Positions 57,401-64,000 of a stretch of 64,000 nt of DNA are shown here, piece by piece. The notes under the pieces are model-generated. The model did no database searches. It saw only the letters and a list, made by a program, of their open reading frames with translations, and was not told the origin of the DNA. The position numbers and the translations under genes were made by a program. Each line of letters starts with the position of its first letter. Positions within the stretch are counted from its first letter, which is position 1. Origin of the DNA: Harmonia axyridis (Eukaryota > Arthropoda > Insecta > Coleoptera > Coccinellidae); assembly GCF_914767665.1 (NCBI RefSeq), contig NC_059506.1, positions 744,001 to 808,000 of the forward strand, given 5' to 3'.

Positions 57401-59453
57401 AGTTTGTAGCAGTAAAGTCATTAAGTCGTCGTTTACAGGGAATGTTTTTTGTTATATTTTAATGCATCTTTATAGGCAACTATTAAGGTTTTTCAATATA
57501 GTTCTATGTCTGTACCTCAGAGGAAAGAAAAGATAGAGGTGCCCTTAGAAGTAAATAGCGTTGTATTGTAATCAATTGCAACAGCATGATGATAAAGTGA
57601 GATAGGACAACAACAAACCTGCAAAATTGACAACTAGAGGGGCGGTAAACATTTCAGTGGCGTAGTCAATGGTTCTCTTACTGCCTCTTATTAAGTTTTC
57701 GGTGCTGAAATGTTTGGAACAAACATATGCATATTTCGGCAAATTGTTCATTTGCAATATTAATACGTGGCACAATATTTTGCTAAATTCTCTATTTGAA
57801 GGAAACCTACAAATGTTAGCATTGAATTAAGTTTTCGATATCTCACAAATACTACGCCATAGACGAGATATATTTTACGCCTATGGACTCAAAACGTGAA
57901 CTAACCTATGATAGGTTAGGTTTTCATTTCCGATGTTTTACACACTATACATGTTTTTCGAGTATTTACCATGATTAAAATTAACAATATGTAACTTAAA
58001 ATTCACAAACTTGTATGAAATAACGCCGATTACAAACGTGAAATTAAAATGAACAGTTAACCCTTAACTCACCTCTAGTTGACACGTGCAATAACAACAA
58101 CAGAACCGTGTTGCCAAATCCTCAGAATATTCGCAAAACATCTATGCCACAGAACGGAGAAAAGATTACTTCTTCCTCAGAATGGCAACGCAGTACATTA
58201 TAAGTGTTTGTAAACAACAATGTTATAGCGATGTCAACAAATGCTATAAGGCACCTCTATCTTTTCTTTCCTCTGAGGTCTGTACTCTGTACTGGATTCG
58301 AGCTAGCCGAAGCTAGTTCGATTGTGATTGGTGACACTAAGTTTCCATCTCTCTTGTAGTCGGGATCGAGCACATATGTTCATTTCCCGTTCCTTCTGTC
58401 TATATTCTAAGTCTGTATTTTTTTCTTAGTATTTATTGATATAGCCGTAGATAAAGTATAGTATTCAACTTGCGGTAATGGTCATAACTCACTTGATGAA
58501 TTACAGCACTCGCCTGCGGCTCGTGCTGCAAACTTCATCTGCGTGAGTTATGACCTACATTACCGCTCGTTGAATAATATACTATCCTTGTATGCTCAAT
58601 AATTTTTTTTTTTTTTCAGTTGACAGTAGAAATAAAATTACCGTCTCACGACGAAGAGACCAGAGATTCGTTGGACGGTTCGATAAGAGACTCCCAAACT
58701 CCTCTATACGAAGATAGCTCCGGAGCGGAAGATGATTCTGATGATGATAATGATTGGGAATCCGGTAAGTCTCGATTACCTTTGTCAACGTATGAAGATT
58801 CGGAAGTACTTCTTAAAGATGAAAAATCAAAAAGCAATAGACAATCCAATTCATCAACAGAAGAGAAAATTTTTCCTAAAAGTAAAAAACAGATTGGTAG
58901 TCCTGTTAGTTCGAGTATATCGTTCATTAGTTCTAATGTTTCATGTAGCTCTTGTGAAAATTCCATAAAAAGTTTGAAGTCCAACCAGAAATCCTGTATT
59001 AGAAAGACCTTTAAGGAAGGGACTGATGAGATCGCGAAACATAGTCCTAGTATTACGTCGAGTAGTTCAGATGTAGCGAACAATATGTCTACGAAGACGG
59101 CTATATATGTTGGGAAAAAAAGAGAGCAAGCACAAAATATAAATTATTCTAGCTATTTAGAATTAAGTATACCCTCTAAGTCAAAAGTTATTCGTAGTAA
59201 ATCAGCAACAAATGTTTTTAGCATCTCAGAGTCCCTTTCTGTCGTAAACATTGAAGGAATCAACAAATCAAGAAGTGGAACACTTATTGCGACTAGAGAA
59301 ATTATTGATCTCCCATTGGCTGTATCGGATGTAGGTCCTAGTAGCTCAACTATAGATATTGCTAGCAGTACTGCAGATGCCAAAGTAACAAATATAAAAG
59401 GAAGTGCAGGCTTTTTTAAATCTTTCACAAAAAAGTTCTCTAATAGAAAATAA
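42398..59453 (+). CDS. PTEN: PTEN, phosphatidylinositol-3,4,5-trisphosphate 3-phosphatase
   Basis: Six coding exons, by phase and homology: 42398-42440, 43726-43971, 47116-47554, 51960-52194, 55871-56203 and 58620-59453. They give 2130 nt, 709 aa. Translation from M65 (43875) would give 645 aa, starting where human PTEN starts. The phosphatase domain has WPD-loop equivalent PFDDHNPP (Asp162), P-loop HCKAGKGRTG (Cys194, Arg200) and TI-loop VTIPSQ, all as in active PTEN. The C2 domain follows in exons 4-6 (FKSRTFNFRP, IELFYRSPVFTKKKR, RIWFNTFF). The last exon adds an acidic, serine-rich tail of about 260 residues, much longer than the human one, with EDDSDDDNDWE. It ends KKFSNRK rather than in a PDZ-binding motif. 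PTEN removes the 3-phosphate of PIP3 at the membrane and opposes insulin/PI3K signalling. Confidence 0.93.
43972..44879. other. PTEN intron 2, first part
   Basis: No gene or recognised element, although short frames occur. From 44660 there are fragments related to the next fold-back. Confidence 0.4.
44880..46150. mobile_element. Degraded 1.27-kb fold-back in PTEN intron 2
   Basis: The left half and right half are inverted copies meeting near 45510. For example TTCCGAAAAACATAGAAAG at 45450-45468 faces CTTTCTATGTTTTCCGGA at 45604-45621, and TCAAAACTCAAGAT faces ATCTTGAGTTTTGA. The right end is cut by rosa-like copy 5. The single arm at 28331 is the same family. Confidence 0.65.
46151..46900 (-). 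mobile_element. Rosa-like (DD41D) relic, copy 5, frame-restored
   Basis: Minus-strand copy with both tips (GGGTGTTTTTTTTAGAGC at the left, CACCC at 46900). An additional 11-nt loss at the common deletion joint brings the N-terminal and catalytic parts into one frame: 46808-46260, reading NGSVRNTYYVHFILFSDE across the joint. The element is shorter (750 bp) because a further deletion removes the third Asp region (RSC joined to the C-terminal QPWRSYARNH). Not a functional transposase, but an intact 182-codon ORF. Confidence 0.8.
47808..48980. mobile_element. Fold-back F1, 1.17 kb, in PTEN intron 3
   Basis: Left arm from TACAGTGCATCCCATTTTGG; right arm ends AAATGGGATGCACTGTA at 48980. The arms of about 500 bp match closely, including the phrases GGTTTCTCGCTTGTTATTTG and CATCCTACCTACATAGTATC. 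The spacer is about 200 bp. The terminal TA is shared with the next element. Confidence 0.85.
48979..50303. mobile_element. Fold-back F2, 1.32 kb, abutting F1
   Basis: Left end TACAGGGTGGGCAAATAAGC, right end GCTTATTTGCCCACCCTGTA. The arms of about 500 bp contain GTAGAGGTATGAACTTC/GCGCCCCCTA-type blocks. The same family occurs at 61053-64000. ORFs in the arms (49173-49385 minus, 49898-50179 plus) are the same sequence in mirror image and not genes. Confidence 0.85.
50406..50660. mobile_element. Pogo/Tigger-like terminal fragment
   Basis: TACAGTGAACTCTCGTTAAC followed by TTGTTAACTTGAAATCCTCG and ATAACTCGAA is typical of the terminal repeats of pogo-like Tc1/mariner elements. No transposase is visible and the other end was not found. 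Confidence 0.4.
50661..51959. other. PTEN intron 3, second part
   Basis: A weak inverted pair (TGAGACTTTTTCAGCTGAAA around 51570 against TTTTCAGCTGAAAAAGTCTC around 51407) suggests a small decayed fold-back at about 51190-51650. Otherwise AT-rich with the exon acceptor at its end. Confidence 0.45.
52250..53170 (+). mobile_element. Penelope-like element remnant with inverted GIY-YIG copies
   Basis: Plus frame 52559-52917 encodes a GIY-YIG endonuclease domain: SGVYKLTCNDCPMVYIGQTG, RSFNKRIKEH, then the C-terminal LLESLEINRYN. The C-x2-C before the YIG box is typical of Penelope-like elements. A second copy of the first 265 bp lies head to head on the minus strand (52540-52276), the two meeting near 52535-52555. 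Short inverted ends (CGAATTAATTTCCACTATA at 52260; mirrored at 53102) close the structure. The 13-bp sequence TAATAATTGTAAT flanks it at 52237-52249 and 53171-53183 as a target duplication. The reverse-transcriptase part is missing. It lies 55 bp after PTEN exon 4. Confidence 0.85.
53047..53087 (+). ncRNA. Hammerhead-ribozyme-like motif in the Penelope element tail
   Basis: CTGATGA (53051-53057) and GAAA (53072-53075) flank a 5-bp helix GCCAC-AGT-GTGGC. TAGC before the core can pair with GCTA at 53084-53087 (stem I). ACA-AT-TGT gives a tiny stem III ending in U before U53083, the expected cleavage position. One extra A after CTGATGA departs from the strict consensus. Penelope-like elements are known to carry hammerhead ribozymes with minimal stem III, so the position fits. 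Confidence 0.5.
53184..53693. other. PTEN intron 4, unique stretch
   Basis: Holds an (ATTT)n microsatellite at about 53310-53336; no gene or other repeat recognised. Confidence 0.4.
54117..55556 (-). mobile_element. LINE C-terminal fragment, interrupted by rosa-like copy 6
   Basis: Minus-strand pieces: from 55556 to 55217, HCDKLCSCLSSVVYSLLAIR and RAMYGLRFRES. From 54288 to 54119, MAIRLFESLPERIKEL and SFKKEVCKQI, the typical end of jockey-like LINE ORF2. The two parts are continuous once the 928-bp rosa-like copy is removed. Confidence 0.7.
54289..55216 (-). mobile_element. Rosa-like (DD41D) relic, copy 6, best catalytic domain
   Basis: Full-length minus-strand copy with both tips. The catalytic part is uninterrupted over 206 codons (55003-54383): MFSDEAHFWLNGYVNK (first Asp), FQQNGATCH (Asn in place of the second Asp), CNLTPLDYFLW (third Asp) and the C-terminal GGHMPEIIFKM. 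The family's internal deletion removes the DNA-binding linker, and the changed second Asp rules out activity. Confidence 0.85.
56229..57037. repeat. 0.8-kb tandem repeat unit A in PTEN intron 5
   Basis: Repeated immediately downstream at 57038-58586. Contains TTGGCCGAAAGGGAACATTC and ends in a hairpin-forming segment (CGGTAATGGTCATAACTCAC with its inverted partner GTGAGTTATGACCTACATTA) around 56925-57035. Confidence 0.8.
57038..58586. repeat. 0.8-kb tandem repeat unit B, carrying a P-like insertion
   Basis: Same sequence as unit A, with about 780 bp of shared DNA split by the element at 57516-58277. It ends 33 bp before the last PTEN exon. Unit A gives the empty site (TATGTCTGTACTCTGTACTG), which proves the insertion. 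Confidence 0.8.
57516..58277 (-). mobile_element. P-element-like, 762 bp, with THAP remnant and 8-bp TSD
   Basis: Perfect 28-bp terminal inverted repeats (CTCAGAGGAAAGAAAAGATA plus GAGGTGCC). The 8-bp target duplication GTCTGTAC is at 57508-57515 and 58278-58285. The minus strand around 57850-57600 encodes a THAP zinc-finger remnant, FPSNREFSK then YVCSKHFSTENLI and GSKRT, the C-x-H-F half of the finger. P-element transposases begin with a THAP domain and make 8-bp duplications. The rest of the transposase is absent, so it is non-autonomous. Confidence 0.7.
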
Positions 59454-59526
59454 ACAGGAAAAAAAAGCGAGGAATTTTGTGTGATACTTTTTTTATATGT
59501 GTTATCTGGATGGAGTACATTTCGGA

Positions 59527-59532
59527 AATAAA
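59527..59532 (+). terminator. First poly(A) signal of PTEN
   Basis: AATAAA 74 nt after the PTEN stop codon; the nearest candidate. Confidence 0.4.
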
Positions 59533-60139
59533 TTTGAAACAAATCAAATACTCAGTTTATAAGATTTATTGATGTAAATCACTTTTGTCAAAATAGAAAA
59601 ATATGTGATAAAACTCATGTTCCTTCTGCACAATTATTTTGTTAGAAGATTTCTCAGAAATTTTAAAGTAATTTATTTGTTTTTTTTTTTAGATTTATAC
59701 ACGTCAGTAGTTTTTCTAGCATATTTCATGATCTACAATTACTTCAAGTTCCTTTATCTTATGTTGTTTTGATTATTTGCTATTTTCCCAGGAATAGTTC
59801 CGAAAACAAAAAATCTTTCAATAAATTGAGAATTTTATCTGCGTGAAGAAGTGTACCTGCATTTAAAATATTTTTAAAACTAGAAATAAGTTGAGATGGA
59901 AAAAAAGACTAGGTGGAAAGTTCCACCCAATTGATTTCAATGAAATGAATAGACTGCCTTATATTGAGAAGAAGATTCTGAAAAGTATTATTTTATCAGA
60001 ATCACTTATTTTTCATGTGCACAATGAAGTAATAGCTCCATAAACATGTATTTTTAGAAATGAAGTGTTCAAGTTAAACTTGTTATGAAATGTAATGATT
60101 GAGTACAAAATTTGTTAATGATTATTTTGGAATCTCTGT

Positions 60140-60145
60140 AATAAA
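60140..60145 (+). terminator. Distal poly(A) signal of PTEN
   Basis: AATAAA in GTAATAAAGTTTC, about 690 nt after the stop, with a T-rich region following. Alternative long 3' UTR. Confidence 0.35.
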
Positions 60146-61052
60146 GTTTCTATTCAGCAAGCAACTCATTTTTTTCCAAATTCCCCGTTGAGAATAAAGT
60201 TCAATTAGATTTATGCTGTCATAATAATACCAGAAGTCCTTTGTAATTAATTATCGATACACACAAAACATCGTATATTGAAAAATACTAAAATGTCTAA
60301 CATTTTGTCAAGAAAATATGTACACCAACAAAATTAGAGAAACAGACAAAATCTCGACAAAAGTCGTAGTTCATTTTCTCTTGACCCTTTGACCTATTAA
60401 GCTATTATTCAAAACATCCTGTGAAATGAATCGTTGACAGGTGAGAATGTTTACTGACACTCGGATATAACCTTATCTTTTCTGACATCTCTTCTTTTTA
60501 GTAATTGCGATATCTTAATTTCGAGAGAAATTACAGAACTTTGTACACTTTCAAGATTTCAGTACACTGAAAAAATATTATTTATTGTATCAAAGAATGA
60601 CAATTATCGAATTGATTTCATTGATAAAATGAACTTCTCATCAATATAATGAAATTTCATTCCTTAATTTATACTTTGTTGATTAATGTATACCTATATT
60701 CATGGATTTTATAAATCTCTGTTCATCAATATAACGATTCTGAAATTGATGTGGAGTGTTCATTGTTTCAATGAAATATTCATTGGGTAGAAGAACTTTG
60801 TTCATTAGATGTATAAAGTCGTACATTAACTACTTTGGACAACTTCAATAAAATTAAATTAATATTAAGTACAACCAATTGAATAATGAGCCGAACATTT
60901 TAATAATGAACATTTCACTTATTTTCTGGAAGTTCATTGATTAAATGAAAACAATTCATCAATATGATGAACGGCTTTTTATTGAATTAAAGTCTATTCA
61001 TTGGTGGATGACGTAATTCATCAATACAATGATTGACTTCATGGAATTTATG
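60146..61052. other. Intergenic DNA with a recurring TCATCAATA motif
   Basis: No gene. TCATCAATA-Y-R-AYGA occurs at 60638, 60723, 60956 and 61018, in a segment generally rich in TTCAT and ATGAA. Confidence 0.45.
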
Positions 61053-64000
61053 TACAGGGTGGGGAAATAAGCGAGGTAAGCGGCTATATCTTAGGATCCA
61101 CTCATCGTAGAGATTTGCGGTAAAAAATGTTACCACTAAAGTATACAAGAAAACACACTGGAAATTGTTTAGAAGTTCATACATCTACCGCTAGGGGGCG
61201 TAATTGCTATCGTGGAGTAGAAAAATGCATTTTACTCGAAAATGTTTTATATCAAGTTGAAAAACAAAATATCGTCACTGTCATCCTTGAAAAATTCTCC
61301 ATCTTTTTGAATTCTCACTTTCGATTTTACGACATTAAATGAGGGTAGGTGAAAGGGAGAAATCTGACTGATTGAAATGCCTGTTACTTCAGTTTGGCTC
61401 AACATTTTTGAGCAAATTGGATCTCGTCTGAAAGATAATATCTTGTTGATTGAGGACAAAATATACTCATGAAAAATTTGTTTTTGCTGCTCTCGATATG
61501 GGGCGCTTAGTCAGCAGTTCATTGTTTTGTTCATTTTACTCCGAAATTTCAAATGTAATGATAGCATTTTCTTAACAGAAACAGAAGTTCCATCAAATTT
61601 GCATGAAAAAACCTGAGGGTCGCAAAGCGATAGTTTCAGGCGTTCTGAAGTTATGACCGAAAGAAGATATTCTTCAACTGATGCTCTGAAAAACCAAATT
61701 GTGTCTTTAGGTGCTGACAGAAACAGAAATCCCATCAAATTTGTATAAAAAAACCAAAAGGTCGCAAAGTGATAGCTTCAGGCGTTCTGGAGTTATGGCC
61801 GAAAAAATATATTCTTCAACTGATGCACTGAAAAACTAAATTGTGTCTTCTTTCGGCCATAACTCCAGAACGCCTGAAACTATCGCTTTGCGACCTGCAG
61901 GTTTTTCCATGCAAATTTGATGGAATTTCTTATTCTGTTAAGAAAATCCTATCATTACATTTGAAATTTCGGAGTAAAATGAACAAAACAATGAACTTCT
62001 GACTTAGCGCCCCCTATCGAGAGCAGCAAAAACAAATTTATCATGAGTATATTTTGTCCTCAATCAACAAGATATTATCTTTCAGATGAGATCTAATTTG
62101 CTCAAAAATTTTGAGCCAAACTGAACTTACAGGCATTTCAGTCAGAAAGATTTCTTCCTTTCACCTACCCTTATTTGATGTCGTAAAATCGAAAGTGACA
62201 ATTCAAAAAGATAGAGAATTTTCCAAGGATTACAGTGATGATATTTTTTCGTCCCACTTCATATGAAACATTTTCGTGTAGAATTCATTTTTCTACTCTA
62301 TGATAGCTATTACGCCCGATGGCGGTAGGATATGAACTTCAAAACAATTTCCAGTGTGTTTTCTTGTACAGGGTGGGCAAATTTCGATGTTTTAGCACTA
62401 CAACTTTTGAACCAGAGGAGATAGACAAAATCTGATACCCACTTCTCGATCTCTTTTTCTGAGAAACTAACAAGGGTAGTATTCATTTTTGGCCACCTTC
62501 TTTTGTTTTCGAGTTATAAGCGAAAATTGGAAAAATGGCGATATCGAAAAACATTTATATCTCCGCTAATACTGATGATAGAGCTCTGAAATTAAAACAT
62601 TATACAGGCACTTTTTTACGTAGAATCCAGTGGCGTGCTCGTATTTTCAAAAGGGTTTTTAATTACGAAGCTATGACCCAAAGTTATGTTTTTTTAAATG
62701 AGAACACTAGATTTTTGTGCCATTTTCTGAAAGCTTAATTTTTCCTGATTTCAAAAATATATAACATCGTATGATTCGTATCAAAATGAATAACAGAAAA
62801 TGGTCAAAAACCTTTTTTTCCTTAAGAGTCTCAATATTTCTATGGTTTCAACTGTTGATGAGCCTTCCTATAACAAGAGCAGTGTCCTTCCGTCAATCTG
62901 ATTATTTCTATGCTTTTCACTTATTTCTACAAAATTCGAATCTATATTTATTTTATACAAATAGTTTCGAAAAGATAAACGAACTTGGAAAAAGGTTCCT
63001 AGGTAGCTTGAACACAGTTTCAAATATTCATCTATTGAAATATCGAGAAGAGGTGTCGACTGTGCATTGTGCAATTGTTGTCATTATTAGGTAAAATATT
63101 ATTTCTTGTTTGTCCCTTCGTAATTAAAATGTTGAGTTCAATCATATATGCATTGTTTCATATGCTGTTTAAAATGGATTGGTACTTGTGCGTATTGATT
63201 CTGGAGACCTATGTAAATAATCTCCTGATACATGCATCTCATTACAACTCTTTCGATTGAAAAATTCGATCTTGTGGTTTCTCCGTTATTTCCAAATCAA
63301 TTTTTAGATAAAAAATTTATAAAACATATCTAGATTCGAATTTTGTAGAAATAAGTGAAAAGCATGGAAATAATCAGATTGACGGAAGGACACTGCTCTT
63401 GTTATAGAAAGCTCAATTTTTCTGTGTTCATCAACAGTTGAAACCATAGAAATATTGAGACTCTTAGATGAAAAGAGGTTTTTGGCCATTTTCTATTATT
63501 TATATTGATCCGAATCATACGATGTTATATATTTTTGAAATCAGGAAAAATTAAGCTTTCAGAAAATGGCACAAAAATCTAGTGTTCCCATTTAAAAAAA
63601 CATAACTTTGGGTCATAGCTTCGTAATTAAAAACCCTTTTGAAAATACGAGCACGCCACTGGATTCTACGTAAAAAAGTGCCTGTATAATGTTTTAATTT
63701 CAGAGCTCTATCATCAGTATTAGCGGAGATATAACTGTTTTTCGATTTCGCCATTTTTTCAATTTTCGCTTATAACTCGAAAACAAAAGAAGGTGGCCAA
63801 AAACGAAAACTACCCCTTTCAGTTTCTCAGAAAAAGAGATCGAGAAGTGGGTATCAAATTTGTCTATCTCCTCTGGTTCAAAAGTTGTAGTGCTAAAACA
63901 TCAAAATTTGCCCACCCTGTACACTTTAGTGGTAAAATTTTTTACCGCAAGTATCTACGATGAGTGGATCCTTACAGTGACTATATTATATTGGTAATAA
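61053..64000. mobile_element. Fold-back of the F2 family, with another fold-back nested in it
   Basis: The left arm TACAGGGTGGGGAAATAAGC is the F2 family of 48979. The right arm is interrupted at 62367 by another fold-back and resumes at 63922 (CACTTTAGTGGTAAAATTTT, GATGAGTGGATCC). The expected outer tip is not reached: after GAGTGGATCC the sequence changes, near 63972. The internal part repeats the TCAACTGATGC/CCAGAACGCC blocks more than once. Confidence 0.75.
62367..63921. mobile_element. 1.55-kb fold-back nested in the F2-family element
   Basis: Left end TACAGGGTGGGCAAATTTCG, right end ATTTGCCCACCCTGTA, with arms of about 600 bp. The mirrored ORFs at 62535-62738 and 63551-63754 (the same peptide from both arms, AISKNIYIS/AKSKNSYIS) demonstrate the symmetry. 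The shared TA at both edges fits insertion at a TA dinucleotide. Confidence 0.85.

Noticed and set aside
58646..59083. 145-codon minus-strand ORF
   Set aside because: Antisense shadow of the PTEN tail exon; its Leu/Ser-rich composition is the complement of the acidic serine-rich coding strand.
62535..63754. 67-codon ORFs at 62535 and 63551
   Set aside because: Same sequence in inverted arms of a fold-back, with no coding evidence.

Overview
This is a window of animal nuclear DNA, almost certainly insect and probably beetle-like. The sequence is AT-rich, genes are split by GT-AG introns and dispersed far apart, and no bacterial-style operons, rRNA or tRNA genes are visible. The insect call rests on gene structure and on the repeat community: Tc1/mariner relics (including DD41D rosa-like ones), hAT, P-like and PIF/Harbinger-like elements, several LINE lineages, a Penelope-like element, and many fold-back elements tipped TACAGGG. 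The species is not determinable from the window.

Two well-supported host genes lie head to head in the right half. ATAD1/Msp1 (minus strand, 40091-41351, three exons, 364 aa) is a mitochondrial/peroxisomal membrane AAA extractase. PTEN (plus strand, 42398-59453, six coding exons, 709 aa in the longest model or 645 aa from an internal ATG) is the PI(3,4,5)P3 phosphatase. Splice junctions were placed by phase and family homology. ATAD1 and PTEN are also neighbours in divergent orientation in human, so this is probably ancient microsynteny. The 1 kb between the two ATGs should hold both promoters. The large PTEN introns are packed with nested transposons.

The left and middle parts (1-40 kb) are mostly transposon debris with a few small gene candidates: the end of a coding gene at 5075-5347, a 99-aa single-pass membrane protein at 9372-9671 (minus), and an orphan 121-aa ORF at 34041-34406 (minus). 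The most unusual locus is 21.6-27.2 kb. There a roughly 1.07-kb unit is duplicated. The flanks of the two copies are nearly identical, but the small ORF at the centre (43 and 53 codons) has diverged strongly while keeping the same layout: short N-terminus, one membrane helix, acidic tail.

Region by region: 1-3.1 kb, Tc1 split by a LINE, then a Harbinger-like element; 3.6-5.05 kb, inverted-repeat element with a rosa-like insert; 5.1-6 kb, a terminal exon; 7.6-9.2 kb, fold-back; 9.4-10.8 kb, small membrane gene and LINE; 11-20.6 kb, rosa-like copies, two fold-backs, mariner, hAT; 21.6-27.2 kb, the duplicated small-ORF unit; 25.4-31.1 kb, three copies of a 0.55-kb repeat; 32.5-33.6 kb, a LINE with a restriction-like endonuclease end; 34-38.6 kb, mariner and hAT pieces; 40-59.5 kb, ATAD1 and PTEN; 61-64 kb, a fold-back nested inside another fold-back.
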